DNA from: UBA9926 sp913052075
Lineage (GTDB): Bacteria; Pseudomonadota; Gammaproteobacteria; Pseudomonadales; Azotimanducaceae
Reading direction: 5' to 3'
DNA: 11,258 nt
Assembly: GCA_913052075.1 (NCBI GenBank)
Contig: CAJXDD010000071.1
Location: forward strand, 1-11,258
The notes under the pieces were generated by a model. That model searched no databases and was not told where the DNA came from. It worked only from the letters and a program-made list of their open reading frames with translations. This document shows, piece after piece, positions 1-8,022 of this stretch (positions are counted from its first letter, which is position 1; each line of letters opens with the position of its first letter). The translations under genes were made by a program, and so were the position numbers.

Positions 1-9
1 CTGACCTAA
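1..9 (+). CDS. 3' end of an upstream gene (possibly pdxA)
   Basis: Frame 1 reads Leu-Thr-stop (TAA at 7-9). The stop shares one base with the rsmA ATG, giving the TAATG overlap common in operons. Only two codons are visible, so the sequence itself cannot identify the product. In many gammaproteobacteria pdxA precedes rsmA, which makes it the best guess from context. Frame 2 also has a TGA at 2-4, so the overlapping frame is likely but not certain. Confidence 0.3.
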   Translation: MT

Positions 10-791
10 TGCGAGCCAAAAAACGTTTCGGCCAAAATTTCCTCCAGGATCCGCTCATCATCGATGACATTGTTGGGTTTGTGCCAAATAGGCCCGGCCT
101 ACACATCCTCGAAATCGGTCCTGGCCAGGGCGCACTGACCAAGCAGTTGTGCCGAATCGACCCATCGATAACAGTGGTCGAATTGGATAGAGACCTAATT
201 CGCGGTCTTGAGGCGCTGCTGCCGAGAACCGCAACGATCCTTCAGCAAGACGCGCTAAAACTTCGGCTGGAGGACTTGCCTACACCACTCACTATCGTTG
301 GGAATCTGCCCTACAACATTTCAACTCCGCTGCTCATGCATCTGCTCGACCAACTCGATCACATTGACCAGATGATCTTCATGTTTCAGAAGGAGGTCGT
401 CGACCGACTCTCAGCACCAACCCATACCAAAGCCTATGGCAGATTGAGCGTCGTGACACAGCTCAGATGCCAGGTCACGCATGCGCTATCTGTCCCGCCG
501 AGTGCTTTCTGGCCAGCGCCTAAAGTTGATTCCGCTGTGACAGTACTAACCCCAATCCCTCATGAGCAGCGAGAACCATTTCAAACCGACGGTTTGCAGA
601 CGATTCTGACTGCTGCATTTGGGCAGCGTCGCAAAACACTACGCAATAGCTTAAAACATTTGTTTTCCGAAACGGCTTTGCTGACAGCCGGCATAGATCC
701 TGCGGCACGGGCGGAGACTCTTGACCCTTTGACCTACGCTCAGTTATCGATCCTGCTAAGTGAGACTGGACCTATGGAGCCCGGCAGATGA
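9..791 (+). CDS. rsmA: 16S rRNA (adenine1518-N6/adenine1519-N6)-dimethyltransferase RsmA (KsgA)
   Basis: RsmA uses S-adenosylmethionine to dimethylate two adjacent adenines in the 3'-terminal hairpin of 16S rRNA, a late step in 30S maturation in the cytoplasm. The 260 residues are close to the 273 of the E. coli enzyme. The N-terminal KKRFGQNFL segment is the family start. Motif I is EIGPGQGAL (about 35-43), followed by the acidic VELD (57-60), D81 and the catalytic NLPYNIS (99-105), with FQKEV and KAYGRLSV (141-148) further on. The C-terminal part carries the usual AFGQRRKTLRNSLK segment. The ATG overlaps the preceding stop by one base, and the gene overlaps apaH by four bases (ATGA), so translation is probably coupled. 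Nothing is missing or broken. Confidence 0.97.
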   Translation: MRAKKRFGQNFLQDPLIIDDIVGFVPNRPGLHILEIGPGQGALTKQLCRIDPSITVVELDRDLIRGLEALLPRTATILQQDALKLRLEDLPTPLTIVGNLPYNISTPLLMHLLDQLDHIDQMIFMFQKEVVDRLSAPTHTKAYGRLSVVTQLRCQVTHALSVPPSAFWPAPKVDSAVTVLTPIPHEQREPFQTDGLQTILTAAFGQRRKTLRNSLKHLFSETALLTAGIDPAARAETLDPLTYAQLSILLSETGPMEPGR

Positions 792-1594
792 GCACCTATG
801 TGTTCGGAGACATTCAGGGGTGCTATCGCGAGCTAGCAGCACTCCTTGAGAGGATCAATCCTGACCCAATCGCTGACGAGCTGTGGTTTGCTGGTGATCT
901 CATCAACAGAGGGCCAAACAACGTCGACACGCTTACTTTGCTAATGGGACTGCCCAACGCAACCTGCGTACTAGGTAATCACGATCTCCACTTTCTTGCT
1001 GTGACCGATGGAGTCAAATCTCCTCATCGCGGTGACACGATCGAAGACATCCTCCATCACCCTAAGCGCGACGCGTTCATCGACTTTTTAATCAGTCAAC
1101 CCTTACTTCACAAAAATGATGAGTTAAAGGCCGTGATGGTGCACGCTGGTCTGCCTGCGATGTGGAGCCTCGAAGACGCACTTCACTGGGCCGATGTAAT
1201 TTGTCAGCACTTAAGGGATCCCCAGTTGCGAACGTCCTTTTTTAAAGCCATGTACGGCGACGAGCCGAGCAACTGGCAAACCGACATGGACTCTCCAGCT
1301 CGCCTCAGGCTCGCCACTAATTGTCTGACCAGGATGCGCTACTATTCTCACCCAGGTCGGCTAGAATTTGACCACAAAGCCTTGACCTCGCCGGCTGGCT
1401 TCTCGCGCTGGTTTCAGCATCGGCATCCGACGCTTCAAGGTTGGACTATATGTTTTGGGCACTGGGCTACGCTTGAGGGAGTGTTTGAGCCGATGCTCTA
1501 TGGGCTCGATACTGGATGTGTTTGGGGCCGAGCATTGACGGCCGTGCGGCTAGAGGATGGGCACCTCTTTAGCCAAGTCGCACTAGCCAGCTAA
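788..1594 (+). CDS. apaH: Bis(5'-nucleosyl)-tetraphosphatase, symmetrical (ApaH)
   Basis: ApaH splits diadenosine tetraphosphate symmetrically into two ADP, controlling alarmone level and removing Np4N caps from RNA. It is a PPP-family metallophosphoesterase. The metal motifs are GDIQG (7-11), GDLINRG (36-42) and GNHDLH (63-68), followed by VHAGL and FGHWA histidine motifs and the C-terminal DTGCVWG. The first motif has Gln where the broad family has His (GDxHG). As far as I recall this change is normal in pseudomonad-type ApaH, so I do not read it as inactivation. The 268 residues fit the family (about 280 in E. coli). The start overlaps the rsmA stop as ATGA. apaG, which often separates the two genes, is absent. 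A 40-base gap follows before cca. Confidence 0.96.
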   Translation: MSTYVFGDIQGCYRELAALLERINPDPIADELWFAGDLINRGPNNVDTLTLLMGLPNATCVLGNHDLHFLAVTDGVKSPHRGDTIEDILHHPKRDAFIDFLISQPLLHKNDELKAVMVHAGLPAMWSLEDALHWADVICQHLRDPQLRTSFFKAMYGDEPSNWQTDMDSPARLRLATNCLTRMRYYSHPGRLEFDHKALTSPAGFSRWFQHRHPTLQGWTICFGHWATLEGVFEPMLYGLDTGCVWGRALTAVRLEDGHLFSQVALAS

Positions 1595-1634
1595 CCCATT
1601 TTCCCGCAATGGAAATCGTAAAGGTCAGTCGCAA

Positions 1635-2732
1635 GTGAACAGCTACTTAGTCGGCGGTGCAGTCAGGGATCGCCTCCTTGGGCTCGATCCCAAGGAGCGA
1701 GACTGGGTAGTGGTTGGAGAGTCTCCTGAATCGATGATAGCCAATGGATTTACTGCGGTTGGTCAGTTTTTCCCCGTCTTCTTGCATCCAGACACCAAGG
1801 AAGAATACGCCCTTGCCCGTCTGGAGCGCAGCACAGGACCGGGTTACGGGGATTTCGAGTTTCACACGGCCCAGAACGTCAGCCTAGAGGACGACTTACG
1901 ACGGCGAGATCTCACAATCAATGCCATCGCGCAAAATAACGAAGGACAGTTGATCGACCCCTATGGCGGACAAGCAGACCTTGATCGCCGCATACTACGG
2001 CATGTATCGCCCGCCTTTGATGAGGATCCACTGCGAGTGCTTCGGCTTGCGAGGTTTAAAGCGCAACTCAGCCCATTTAACTTCACCATCGCAGGGGACA
2101 CACTCGATCGTTGCCGAGCTATAGTTCGTCAAGGCAGCCTAGCCGCCTTGACGCCAGCAAGGATCTTTGTCGAGTTAAACAAAGCGCTCGCTACGCCAAA
2201 GCCATCGCTTTTTTTTCAAATGCTGGGAGACATCGGGGCCCTAGCTGAGCTCCTTCCAGACTGGGCGACCATTAACTTTGGCTTGCTCGACGATTTCGAA
2301 CCATCGGAGCCACTTATCCGGTTCGCCCGCCTCGCTGCAGAGGGCAAGGCAGAAGCTGCCAGCGACCTCACTTTTTCCCAACTTGGCCTACCGAAAGAAT
2401 GGGCAGGCATGGCCAAACTCTCGAATCACTTCGCGCACATGATCGCAGCGCCCGGGCCACTCGATCCTAGCGGTGTCTTTGACACTTTGAAGTCAACGGA
2501 CGCTCGGCGGCGCCCTGATCGGTTTACTACACTCTTGCTTATCGCGGGCAGTATTCACAACCATACTCCCAGCTGGACATTGCTCGCTGAACAATGGAAC
2601 CGCGCCCTCGAAGCGTTTTTGATGCCGATTGAAACAGGCAGCTTAAGAGCAGGCTCAGATCGACCCGCACAAATCGAGGCGATGCAGCGAAGCCGAATCG
2701 CTGACGCAATGATGCAGAGTTACTCTGGGTGA
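1635..2732 (+). CDS. cca: CCA-adding tRNA nucleotidyltransferase, short form without HD domain
   Basis: Cca adds or repairs the 3' CCA end of tRNAs from CTP and ATP without a nucleic-acid template. The class II head is clear: YLVGGAVRD (4-12), ERDWVVVG (21-28), FPVFLHP (46-52), EEYALAR (56-62), EDDLRRRDLTINA (85-97) and EDPLRVLRLARF (130-141). At 365 residues it is about 47 shorter than E. coli Cca (412). The deficit falls after LLPDW (207-211), where the E. coli protein has the HD phosphohydrolase domain. No HDLGK-type motif is present, while the later C-terminal part still aligns (STDARRRPDRF, 287-297). The first catalytic carboxylate of the D-x-D pair is Glu21, with Asp23 kept. The start is GTG with AAAGG about ten bases upstream. 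The stop overlaps the next start as GTGA. Confidence 0.94.
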   Translation: MNSYLVGGAVRDRLLGLDPKERDWVVVGESPESMIANGFTAVGQFFPVFLHPDTKEEYALARLERSTGPGYGDFEFHTAQNVSLEDDLRRRDLTINAIAQNNEGQLIDPYGGQADLDRRILRHVSPAFDEDPLRVLRLARFKAQLSPFNFTIAGDTLDRCRAIVRQGSLAALTPARIFVELNKALATPKPSLFFQMLGDIGALAELLPDWATINFGLLDDFEPSEPLIRFARLAAEGKAEAASDLTFSQLGLPKEWAGMAKLSNHFAHMIAAPGPLDPSGVFDTLKSTDARRRPDRFTTLLLIAGSIHNHTPSWTLLAEQWNRALEAFLMPIETGSLRAGSDRPAQIEAMQRSRIADAMMQSYSG

Positions 2733-3514
2733 GCCATTACCAAAAGACCGTTTTGATCACCGGTGGAGCCCAAAGAATTGGAAAGGCACTCGTGAACCAC
2801 TTCCACGGCTTGGGCTGGCGCATCATTATCCACTACCACACCTCAAGCGATGCTGCGGACCAACTGACACAGCGGCTAAACAGTGAGCGGCAGGATTCTG
2901 CTAACGCCTTTTCGGCCGACCTCGGCTCGACGGACGACATCAAAGCACTTGCAAACGCGGTGACCGATCTAGGATGGCAGCTTGATTTGGTCATTCACAA
3001 TGCCGCTCAGTTCTCACCTACTCCGCTCAGCACCACCACGGAATCGTCGTGGGAGCACTTGATGAGTACTAATTTGAAAGCGCCTTTTTTCCTAACGCAG
3101 GCTCTGCTGAACGTTCTATCCACTGGGGCGAATCTGATTTTTTTGTGCGATATTTTTGGTGATCGACCGCTACCCAACTACAGTGTTTATTCAGCGACCA
3201 AAGCGGGGCTCGCCATGATGACTCGGTCACTTGCTTTAGATCTTGCGCCTGCCCACCGCGTCAACGGCATCGCGCTTGGAGCGATTCTTCCGCCATCGAT
3301 AGCGGCAAGCGCCGAACCTTATGTACCGCAGGACGCCCCTCAATCCAGCGCAGCGCTCGAGGAATCTGCACTCCTTGATTCGATTTTGGCTCGCGTACCG
3401 CTTGCAACAATAGGTAGCCCGGTCCACATCGCCGAAGTCGCGGAGTTTCTTGCGAGCAGTGACTACATTACGGGGCAGATCATCCCCGTGGATGGTGGAC
3501 GCAGGGTAGGTTAA
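2729..3514 (+). CDS. SDR-family pteridine reductase (FolM/PTR1-like)
   Basis: This is a short-chain dehydrogenase/reductase likely to reduce dihydropteridines (dihydromonapterin or dihydrofolate) with NADPH. The nucleotide-binding loop is TGGAQRIG (11-18), with Arg as in PTR1, followed by IHYHTSS (34-40), a segment shared with pteridine reductases. NAAQF (91-95) is the NNAG-equivalent. The catalytic set looks like Asp141, Tyr154 and Lys158 (YSATK), with Asp where classical SDRs have Ser. That Asp is the pteridine-reductase signature. The end carries ITGQIIPVDGGR. The 261 residues fit the family. The start is GTG, overlapping the cca stop (GTGA). Pterin genes such as folK often lie near cca in this group, which supports the call. 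The gene ends 12 bases from the convergent purD, with no convincing terminator between them. A generic SDR oxidoreductase is the alternative. Confidence 0.85.
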   Translation: MSHYQKTVLITGGAQRIGKALVNHFHGLGWRIIIHYHTSSDAADQLTQRLNSERQDSANAFSADLGSTDDIKALANAVTDLGWQLDLVIHNAAQFSPTPLSTTTESSWEHLMSTNLKAPFFLTQALLNVLSTGANLIFLCDIFGDRPLPNYSVYSATKAGLAMMTRSLALDLAPAHRVNGIALGAILPPSIAASAEPYVPQDAPQSSAALEESALLDSILARVPLATIGSPVHIAEVAEFLASSDYITGQIIPVDGGRRVG

Positions 3515-3526
3515 CGCTAGGGCCAG

Positions 3527-4798
3527 TTATGACTTAACGCCCCGGGCCCCGATGTCCGATCTAAATTGACTGCCTCTGAAGGAAATGCGATTGACATCGA
3601 GGTAAGCCGAGGTCTGCGCTGACTTAAGGTCAACACCCAGCGCTGTCACCGCCAAGACCCTGCCACCCGATGTGACGAGCATGTCACCCTTAAACTGGGT
3701 GCCAGCATGGAAGACTTTACTGCTCAATTCGTCGTTTGCCCCTACGATTTCGTCGCCTAACACCGGCGTTTGAGGGTAGCCTTCACTGGCTATCACTACG
3801 GCAATGGAGGATTGCTCAGTGAAATTGAGCGACCTAGAGTCCATCTCACCTTTAGCAGCAGCAAGACAAAGTGCCCCCAAATCCTCTCTCAGTCTCATCA
3901 TGACGGGCTGAGTTTCTGGGTCACCAAATCGGCAATTAAATTCGATAACCTTTGGCAAACCCTCGTTATCGATCATCAACCCGGCGTACAAAAAACCTCT
4001 GTACTCAAGGCCCTCTGCTTTCATGCCGCGAATCACAGGCTGAATGATTGTTTCCTCAACCCTAGAAGCCACGCTAGGAGTGACTACGGGAGCCGGAGAA
4101 TAGGCACCCATGCCTCCAGTATTGGGCCCCTCATCATGATCGAAAATCCGCTTGTGATCTTGGGATGAGGCAAAAGCACAGGTTTTCTCGCCATCACTAA
4201 TGACGATGTAACTGGCCTCTTCTCCATGAAGAAATTCTTCGATAACAACCTCGGCACCGGCCTCGCCGAAGGCGTTCCCGCTTAGCATGTCATCGATGAT
4301 CTGATCCGCCGCCTCATAAGTTGTAGCGATGACCACTCCCTTACCTGCCGCTAACCCGTCAGCTTTGACGACCAGTGGCAACCCTAGCTCTCTTGCGAAC
4401 TGCTTGGCCGGCCCTGGTGTTGTAAATGCCTCGAATAAAGCGGTGGGAATCTGATGCCTTACCATGAATTCCTTTGCGAACCGCTTCGAACCTTCGAGTC
4501 GGGCAGCCGCTTTAGACGGTGCAAGGCAAAGCAAACCTTTGGCGTCAAATGCTTCTTTAATGCCAGCAACTAGGGGGGCCTCGGGCCCAACAACGGTCAA
4601 GTCAATCGATTGACTGCTCGCAAAGGCCGTTAGCGCGTCAAAATCCATTACCCCTATGGCGACATTTTCACACTTAGCCTCGAGTGCCGTTCCTGGATTA
4701 CCAGGCGCAACGAACACTCGTTCAACTGACGGCGATTCGGCAAACTTCCACGCCAACGCGTGTTCACGCCCGCCATTACCAATCACCAAAATATTCAT
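3527..4798 (-). CDS. purD: Phosphoribosylamine--glycine ligase (GAR synthetase) PurD
   Basis: PurD joins glycine to phosphoribosylamine using ATP, the second step of de novo purine synthesis, in the cytoplasm. It is an ATP-grasp enzyme. Visible signatures are NILVIGNGGREHAL at the N-terminus, VVGPEAPLVAGI, KADGLAAGKGVVI, GGMGAYSPAPVVTP and EFNCRFGDPETQPVM. The ATG at 4798 is chosen over an in-frame start at 4861 because family homology begins exactly there and a good Shine-Dalgarno (GGGAGAG) lies just upstream. The extra 21 codons look unlike PurD. The resulting 423 residues match the usual length (429 in E. coli). It lies downstream of purH on the same strand, separated by 231 bases, a wide gap for a purHD pair. 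It converges with the reductase gene on the left. Confidence 0.96.
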   Translation of the reverse strand: MNILVIGNGGREHALAWKFAESPSVERVFVAPGNPGTALEAKCENVAIGVMDFDALTAFASSQSIDLTVVGPEAPLVAGIKEAFDAKGLLCLAPSKAAARLEGSKRFAKEFMVRHQIPTALFEAFTTPGPAKQFARELGLPLVVKADGLAAGKGVVIATTYEAADQIIDDMLSGNAFGEAGAEVVIEEFLHGEEASYIVISDGEKTCAFASSQDHKRIFDHDEGPNTGGMGAYSPAPVVTPSVASRVEETIIQPVIRGMKAEGLEYRGFLYAGLMIDNEGLPKVIEFNCRFGDPETQPVMMRLREDLGALCLAAAKGEMDSRSLNFTEQSSIAVVIASEGYPQTPVLGDEIVGANDELSSKVFHAGTQFKGDMLVTSGGRVLAVTALGVDLKSAQTSAYLDVNRISFRGSQFRSDIGARGVKS

Positions 4799-4976
4799 GA
4801 CTCTCCCTTTGACGCCGGCCGTCTTACAGTGACCGTTTGAATCATCAACCTTTTTTCGCACACGCTATTGCGGTCTACTTGTACACACCAGTGCAACGCT
4901 TAATCCAGGACAATGTAAAACCAGTGACTCTAATCTTGGCGCTTAGCGTTTGAAATACCTAGCGCGCCGACCAGTG

Positions 4977-5004
4977 ATTCGATGCACCGGCACATCTATC
5001 GAAT
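4977..5004. repeat. Inverted repeat in the purH-purD spacer
   Basis: ATTCGAT (4977-4983) and ATCGAAT (4998-5004) form a perfect 7-base inverted repeat around a 14-base loop. It starts about 25 bases after the purH stop in the direction of transcription. No U-run follows on the minus strand, so it is not a standard intrinsic terminator. It could be an RNA stem that slows or processes the purH-purD transcript, or chance. Confidence 0.3.
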
Positions 5005-5029
5005 TCCCTTCTACCCATTACACGGGTGA

Positions 5030-6607
5030 TTAATGCCGAAAATGGCGCATATGAGTGAACATCATCGCCATACCCGCCTCGTTGGCGGCGTCAATCACTT
5101 CGCCATCCCGGACAGAGCCACCCGGCTGGATGACCGCGGTAATGCCCGCGCTCGCCGCTGCATCTATACCGTCTCTGAAAGGAAAGAACGCGTCCGAGGC
5201 CATCACTGATCCCGGTACCGGCAACCCCTCGTCAGCCGCCTTAATCCCTGCGATCTTAGCACTGTAAACCCGGCTCATCTGGCCAGCGCCAACCCCGACG
5301 GTCCTTGCATCCTTTGCATAGACAATGGCGTTTGACTTCACGTACTTAGCAACAATCCAAGCAAAGTGCAGATCGTCTCTTTCGTCGTCAGTCGGCTGCC
5401 TCGTCGTTACGACTTCCATCGCTGCTTCATCCACCAAGGCATCGTCATTCGATTGGATGAGCAAGCCACCTGAGATGGTCTTCAGCATGGGCCGCCCCAA
5501 ACGCTGATCCTCCGTCGCAGTAAGCAGGCGAACATTTTTTCGTCCAGCAACAACGCTATCAACGCCTTCTGCAACCGAGGGCGCGAGGATGACCTCAACG
5601 AACTGCTGTTTGATGATCGCCTCAGCAGTGCTGAAATCAAGCATGCGATTGAACGCGATAATCCCGCCAAATGCTGAGGTCGGGTCTGTCTCAAAGGCTT
5701 TTTGGTAGGCCAGGGCCAACGATACATCGCAGGCCACACCACAAGGGTTACCGTGCTTGACGATGACACAAGCGGGAGCAGAAAACGCGTTCACGCACTC
5801 CCACGCTGCATCGGCGTCCGCGACGTTGTTAAAAGACAGGGCTTTGCCCTGCCATTGCTTAGCGTGGGCTAACCCGGATGCTGCACCTTCGTCTCGGTAG
5901 TACGCGGCAGATTGATGGGGATTCTCTCCATACCGCATCTCACTAACTTTGACCCACTGCTGGGTGTAAACACTAGGAAAATCGCACTGACGCGCATCGG
6001 TCTCCTCTTGACGCGCGGCGAGATAATTCGAAATCGCCGCGTCGTATGCCGCGACTCGAGCAAATGCTTTAATTGACTGACTAAAACGATAGTGTCGGTC
6101 GACGGCGCCGTTCCCGTGCTCTAAGCAATCCAGGAAATCATCATAATCATTGGGATCTGTGATCAAGGTCACACGATCGTAATTCTTAGCGGCAGATCGC
6201 AGCATAGCTGGCCCGCCGATATCGATATTTTCAATCGCATCCGCCAGCGTGCAGGCATCATCGGACGTGACCGCTTCGAACGGGTAAAGGTTCAACACCA
6301 GCAGATCAATGCGCGGGATCTGATGATCGGACAATGCCTTGTCATCGATGACATCTCTTGCAAGCAATCCGCCATGAATTTTTGGGTGGAGGGTCTTAAC
6401 TCGCCCACCCATCATCTCGGGCCAAGCGGTCATTTCGGCAATCTCAGTGACTGTGATCCCCGCATCAAAAATAGCTTGAAAAGTCCCCCCAGTCGCGAGT
6501 AACTCGATCCCGTTATCGTGGAGGCGGGAAGCTAGAGAAATGAGATCTGTCTTATCGGAAACGCTGATTAGCGCCCTTTTGATCGGGACCCAATCGAGTT
6601 TTGACAT
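5030..6607 (-). CDS. purH: Bifunctional AICAR formyltransferase/IMP cyclohydrolase PurH
   Basis: PurH performs the last two steps to IMP: formylation of AICAR from 10-formyl-tetrahydrofolate, then ring closure. The N-terminal MGS-like cyclohydrolase domain (about 1-200) shows RALISVSDKT, ELLATGGT (35-42), GGRVKTLHPKIHGGLLARD (67-85) and NLYPF. The transformylase domain shows RYGENPHQ (225-232), the catalytic KHGNPCG (284-290, Lys284-His285), TSAFGG and KYVKSNAIV. The protein ends in the conserved FTHMRHFRH. The 525 residues match the family (529 in E. coli) and nothing is interrupted. The ATG has AGAGGA about nine bases upstream. A 135-base spacer separates it from fis, and the wide gap suggests purH may have its own promoter. 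I saw no PurR-type box. Confidence 0.98.
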   Translation of the reverse strand: MSKLDWVPIKRALISVSDKTDLISLASRLHDNGIELLATGGTFQAIFDAGITVTEIAEMTAWPEMMGGRVKTLHPKIHGGLLARDVIDDKALSDHQIPRIDLLVLNLYPFEAVTSDDACTLADAIENIDIGGPAMLRSAAKNYDRVTLITDPNDYDDFLDCLEHGNGAVDRHYRFSQSIKAFARVAAYDAAISNYLAARQEETDARQCDFPSVYTQQWVKVSEMRYGENPHQSAAYYRDEGAASGLAHAKQWQGKALSFNNVADADAAWECVNAFSAPACVIVKHGNPCGVACDVSLALAYQKAFETDPTSAFGGIIAFNRMLDFSTAEAIIKQQFVEVILAPSVAEGVDSVVAGRKNVRLLTATEDQRLGRPMLKTISGGLLIQSNDDALVDEAAMEVVTTRQPTDDERDDLHFAWIVAKYVKSNAIVYAKDARTVGVGAGQMSRVYSAKIAGIKAADEGLPVPGSVMASDAFFPFRDGIDAAASAGITAVIQPGGSVRDGEVIDAANEAGMAMMFTHMRHFRH

Positions 6608-6742
6608 GAATTCATTCCTCTTTTGTCACTACATGTTTCTTTCGTTGTCACAGCCCTATCACTGCTTTACCAACGCTGCGCTACCGCACTATCGACATTA
6701 CCTACCATCGGGTCTCAAGCAAAAGGTTAGCCGAAATAGCTC

Positions 6743-7009
6743 CTAGATCAGACCATGTTTCCTTAGCTTTGATCGTAACGTTCCTCGACTTATCCCTAAC
6801 AACTGCGCCGCTTTAGATTGATTCTCTTCTACATGGGTCATAACCGAACGGAGGAGAGCAGGCTCGACCTGTGAAAGAACGAGACTATACAGATCGCTAA
6901 CGTTCTGATCGGTCATTAGTCGTAAATACTGCGTGACTGCCTGCTCGACCGATATCGAAATCACACTGCCTCTGTCGGCATTGTCCTGCTCTACTTTTAA
7001 ATTGTTCAT
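6743..7009 (-). CDS. fis: DNA-binding nucleoid protein Fis
   Basis: Fis is a small homodimeric protein that bends DNA, activates rRNA and tRNA promoters and assists site-specific recombination. The C-terminal helix-turn-helix is plain: NQSKAAQLLGISRGTLRSKL (63-82), nearly identical to the E. coli Fis reading head, and the LYSLVLSQVEPALLRSVM helix precedes it. I chose the ATG at 7009, which overlaps the dusB TGA as ATGA. This gives 88 residues, slightly shorter than E. coli Fis (98). An in-frame TTG at 7033 would give 96 residues, but neither start has a strong Shine-Dalgarno, which fits translational coupling to dusB. The dusB-fis pairing is a classic gammaproteobacterial operon and supports the identity. 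Confidence 0.95.
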   Translation of the reverse strand: MNNLKVEQDNADRGSVISISVEQAVTQYLRLMTDQNVSDLYSLVLSQVEPALLRSVMTHVEENQSKAAQLLGISRGTLRSKLRKHGLI

Positions 7010-8022
7010 GCGACGCGAAGCGCTCTGAGCCAATCGCTGGTCTTCAGCTCATCAAAGAAATGGATTTGGTCATCAGCTGATTCCAATCGATTGAACCGCT
7101 GTTTCTTTTGGGCGAATAGATTTACCTTGGCGTGATCCGATGTATAAGCTTGTGCGGCATCGAGAAACCAACCTACATGTTTTCTTGCAATTCGAACCCC
7201 TTGCATATCACCATAAAAACATTGGAGTTTATGAACATGATCGCGAATCAAGCGAAGCTGCTCTATCCAGGAAGGAGGATCGATATCATCACTACCTGCC
7301 AGCGCTCTATCGATCAGTCCGGGTAGCCATGGCTGGCCTTGCGCCGCGCGACCTATCATCACCCCATCGGCACCCGTCACCTCAATGACTTTGCGCGCAT
7401 CCTCCACACTACGGATATCACCATTAGCCAAGAGAGGAATACGGACGGCCTCCCGAACTGCTAGGATCCGGTCATAGTGAACTGGTCCCCCAAACCGGCA
7501 GGCGCGAGACCGGCCGTGGACAGTAACAAGCGAAACTCCTAACGATTCGGCCATTTGAGCAATGGTGACCGCATTTTGATGATCCAGCGACCAACCTAGC
7601 CGCATTTTTAAGGAAACCGGGATCGATACAGCGCTAACCACTGCAGACAAAATCTGTTCTACCAACGCTTCATCTTTCATCAACGCCGAGCCCGCGGCGC
7701 GATTACATACCTTCTTAGCGGGGCACCCAAGATTGATATCAATGATTTCAGCACCATCCTGCTGGCAGGCATGGGCCGCTTCTGCCATCTGAGCAGGAAC
7801 AGCGCCGGCGATCTGCACCCATCTCGGACCAACCTCATCATTTTGAACACGTCGCTTGGTAGACTTGCTACTGGACCAGAGCTTTAGATTAGAGGTCAGC
7901 ATTTCTCCAATAGCCCAGTAAACTCCCAGCCCTCGACACAAATCGCGGAAAGGCCGGTCAGTAACGCCAGCCATAGGCGCCAGCACCACTCGGCTTGAGT
8001 GAGAAAAGGGTCCGACTTTCAC
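7006..8022 (-). CDS. dusB: tRNA-dihydrouridine synthase DusB
   Basis: DusB is an FMN-dependent enzyme that reduces specific uridines in the tRNA D-loop to dihydrouridine with NADPH. From the GTG at 8022 the protein begins MKVGPFSHSSRVVLAPMAGV, which lines up with the start of E. coli DusB (MRIGQYQLRNRLIAAPMAGI). This gives 338 residues (321 in E. coli). Further evidence is TDRPFRDLC (21-29), INLGCPAKKV (96-105) with the likely catalytic Cys100, SLKMRLGW (137-144), VTVHGRSRACRF (166-177), NGDI (200-203) and GRAAQGQPW (224-232). AGG lies eight bases before the GTG. The same frame stays open upstream for over 300 bases and could encode a longer protein with a membrane segment (see the spacer entry). 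The stop overlaps the fis start (ATGA). Confidence 0.93.
   Translation of the reverse strand: MKVGPFSHSSRVVLAPMAGVTDRPFRDLCRGLGVYWAIGEMLTSNLKLWSSSKSTKRRVQNDEVGPRWVQIAGAVPAQMAEAAHACQQDGAEIIDINLGCPAKKVCNRAAGSALMKDEALVEQILSAVVSAVSIPVSLKMRLGWSLDHQNAVTIAQMAESLGVSLVTVHGRSRACRFGGPVHYDRILAVREAVRIPLLANGDIRSVEDARKVIEVTGADGVMIGRAAQGQPWLPGLIDRALAGSDDIDPPSWIEQLRLIRDHVHKLQCFYGDMQGVRIARKHVGWFLDAAQAYTSDHAKVNLFAQKKQRFNRLESADDQIHFFDELKTSDWLRALRVA

Noticed and set aside
2209..2216. Run of eight T in cca as a frameshift or phase-variable site
   Set aside because: The frame is intact on both sides with matching family sequence. A single homopolymer is weak evidence.
3511..3540. Two TTAACGC copies between the convergent reductase and purD ends as an attachment site
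   Set aside because: Seven-base repeats are common by chance, and no mobile gene is near.
3770..4168. 132-codon plus-strand frame
   Set aside because: It lies antisense within purD, has no motif or ribosome site, and is explained as a shadow frame.
4849..4860. T-run on the plus strand as a terminator
   Set aside because: No hairpin precedes it and no plus-strand gene reads into it.
4799..4861. N-terminal extension of PurD to a start at 4861
   Set aside because: Family homology starts exactly at the ATG at 4798, which has its own GGGAGAG site. The 21 extra residues resemble nothing in PurD.
7010..7033. TTG start for Fis giving 96 residues
   Set aside because: The ATG at 7009 overlaps the dusB stop as ATGA, a normal coupled start, and the TTG has no clear Shine-Dalgarno. 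It is not fully excluded.
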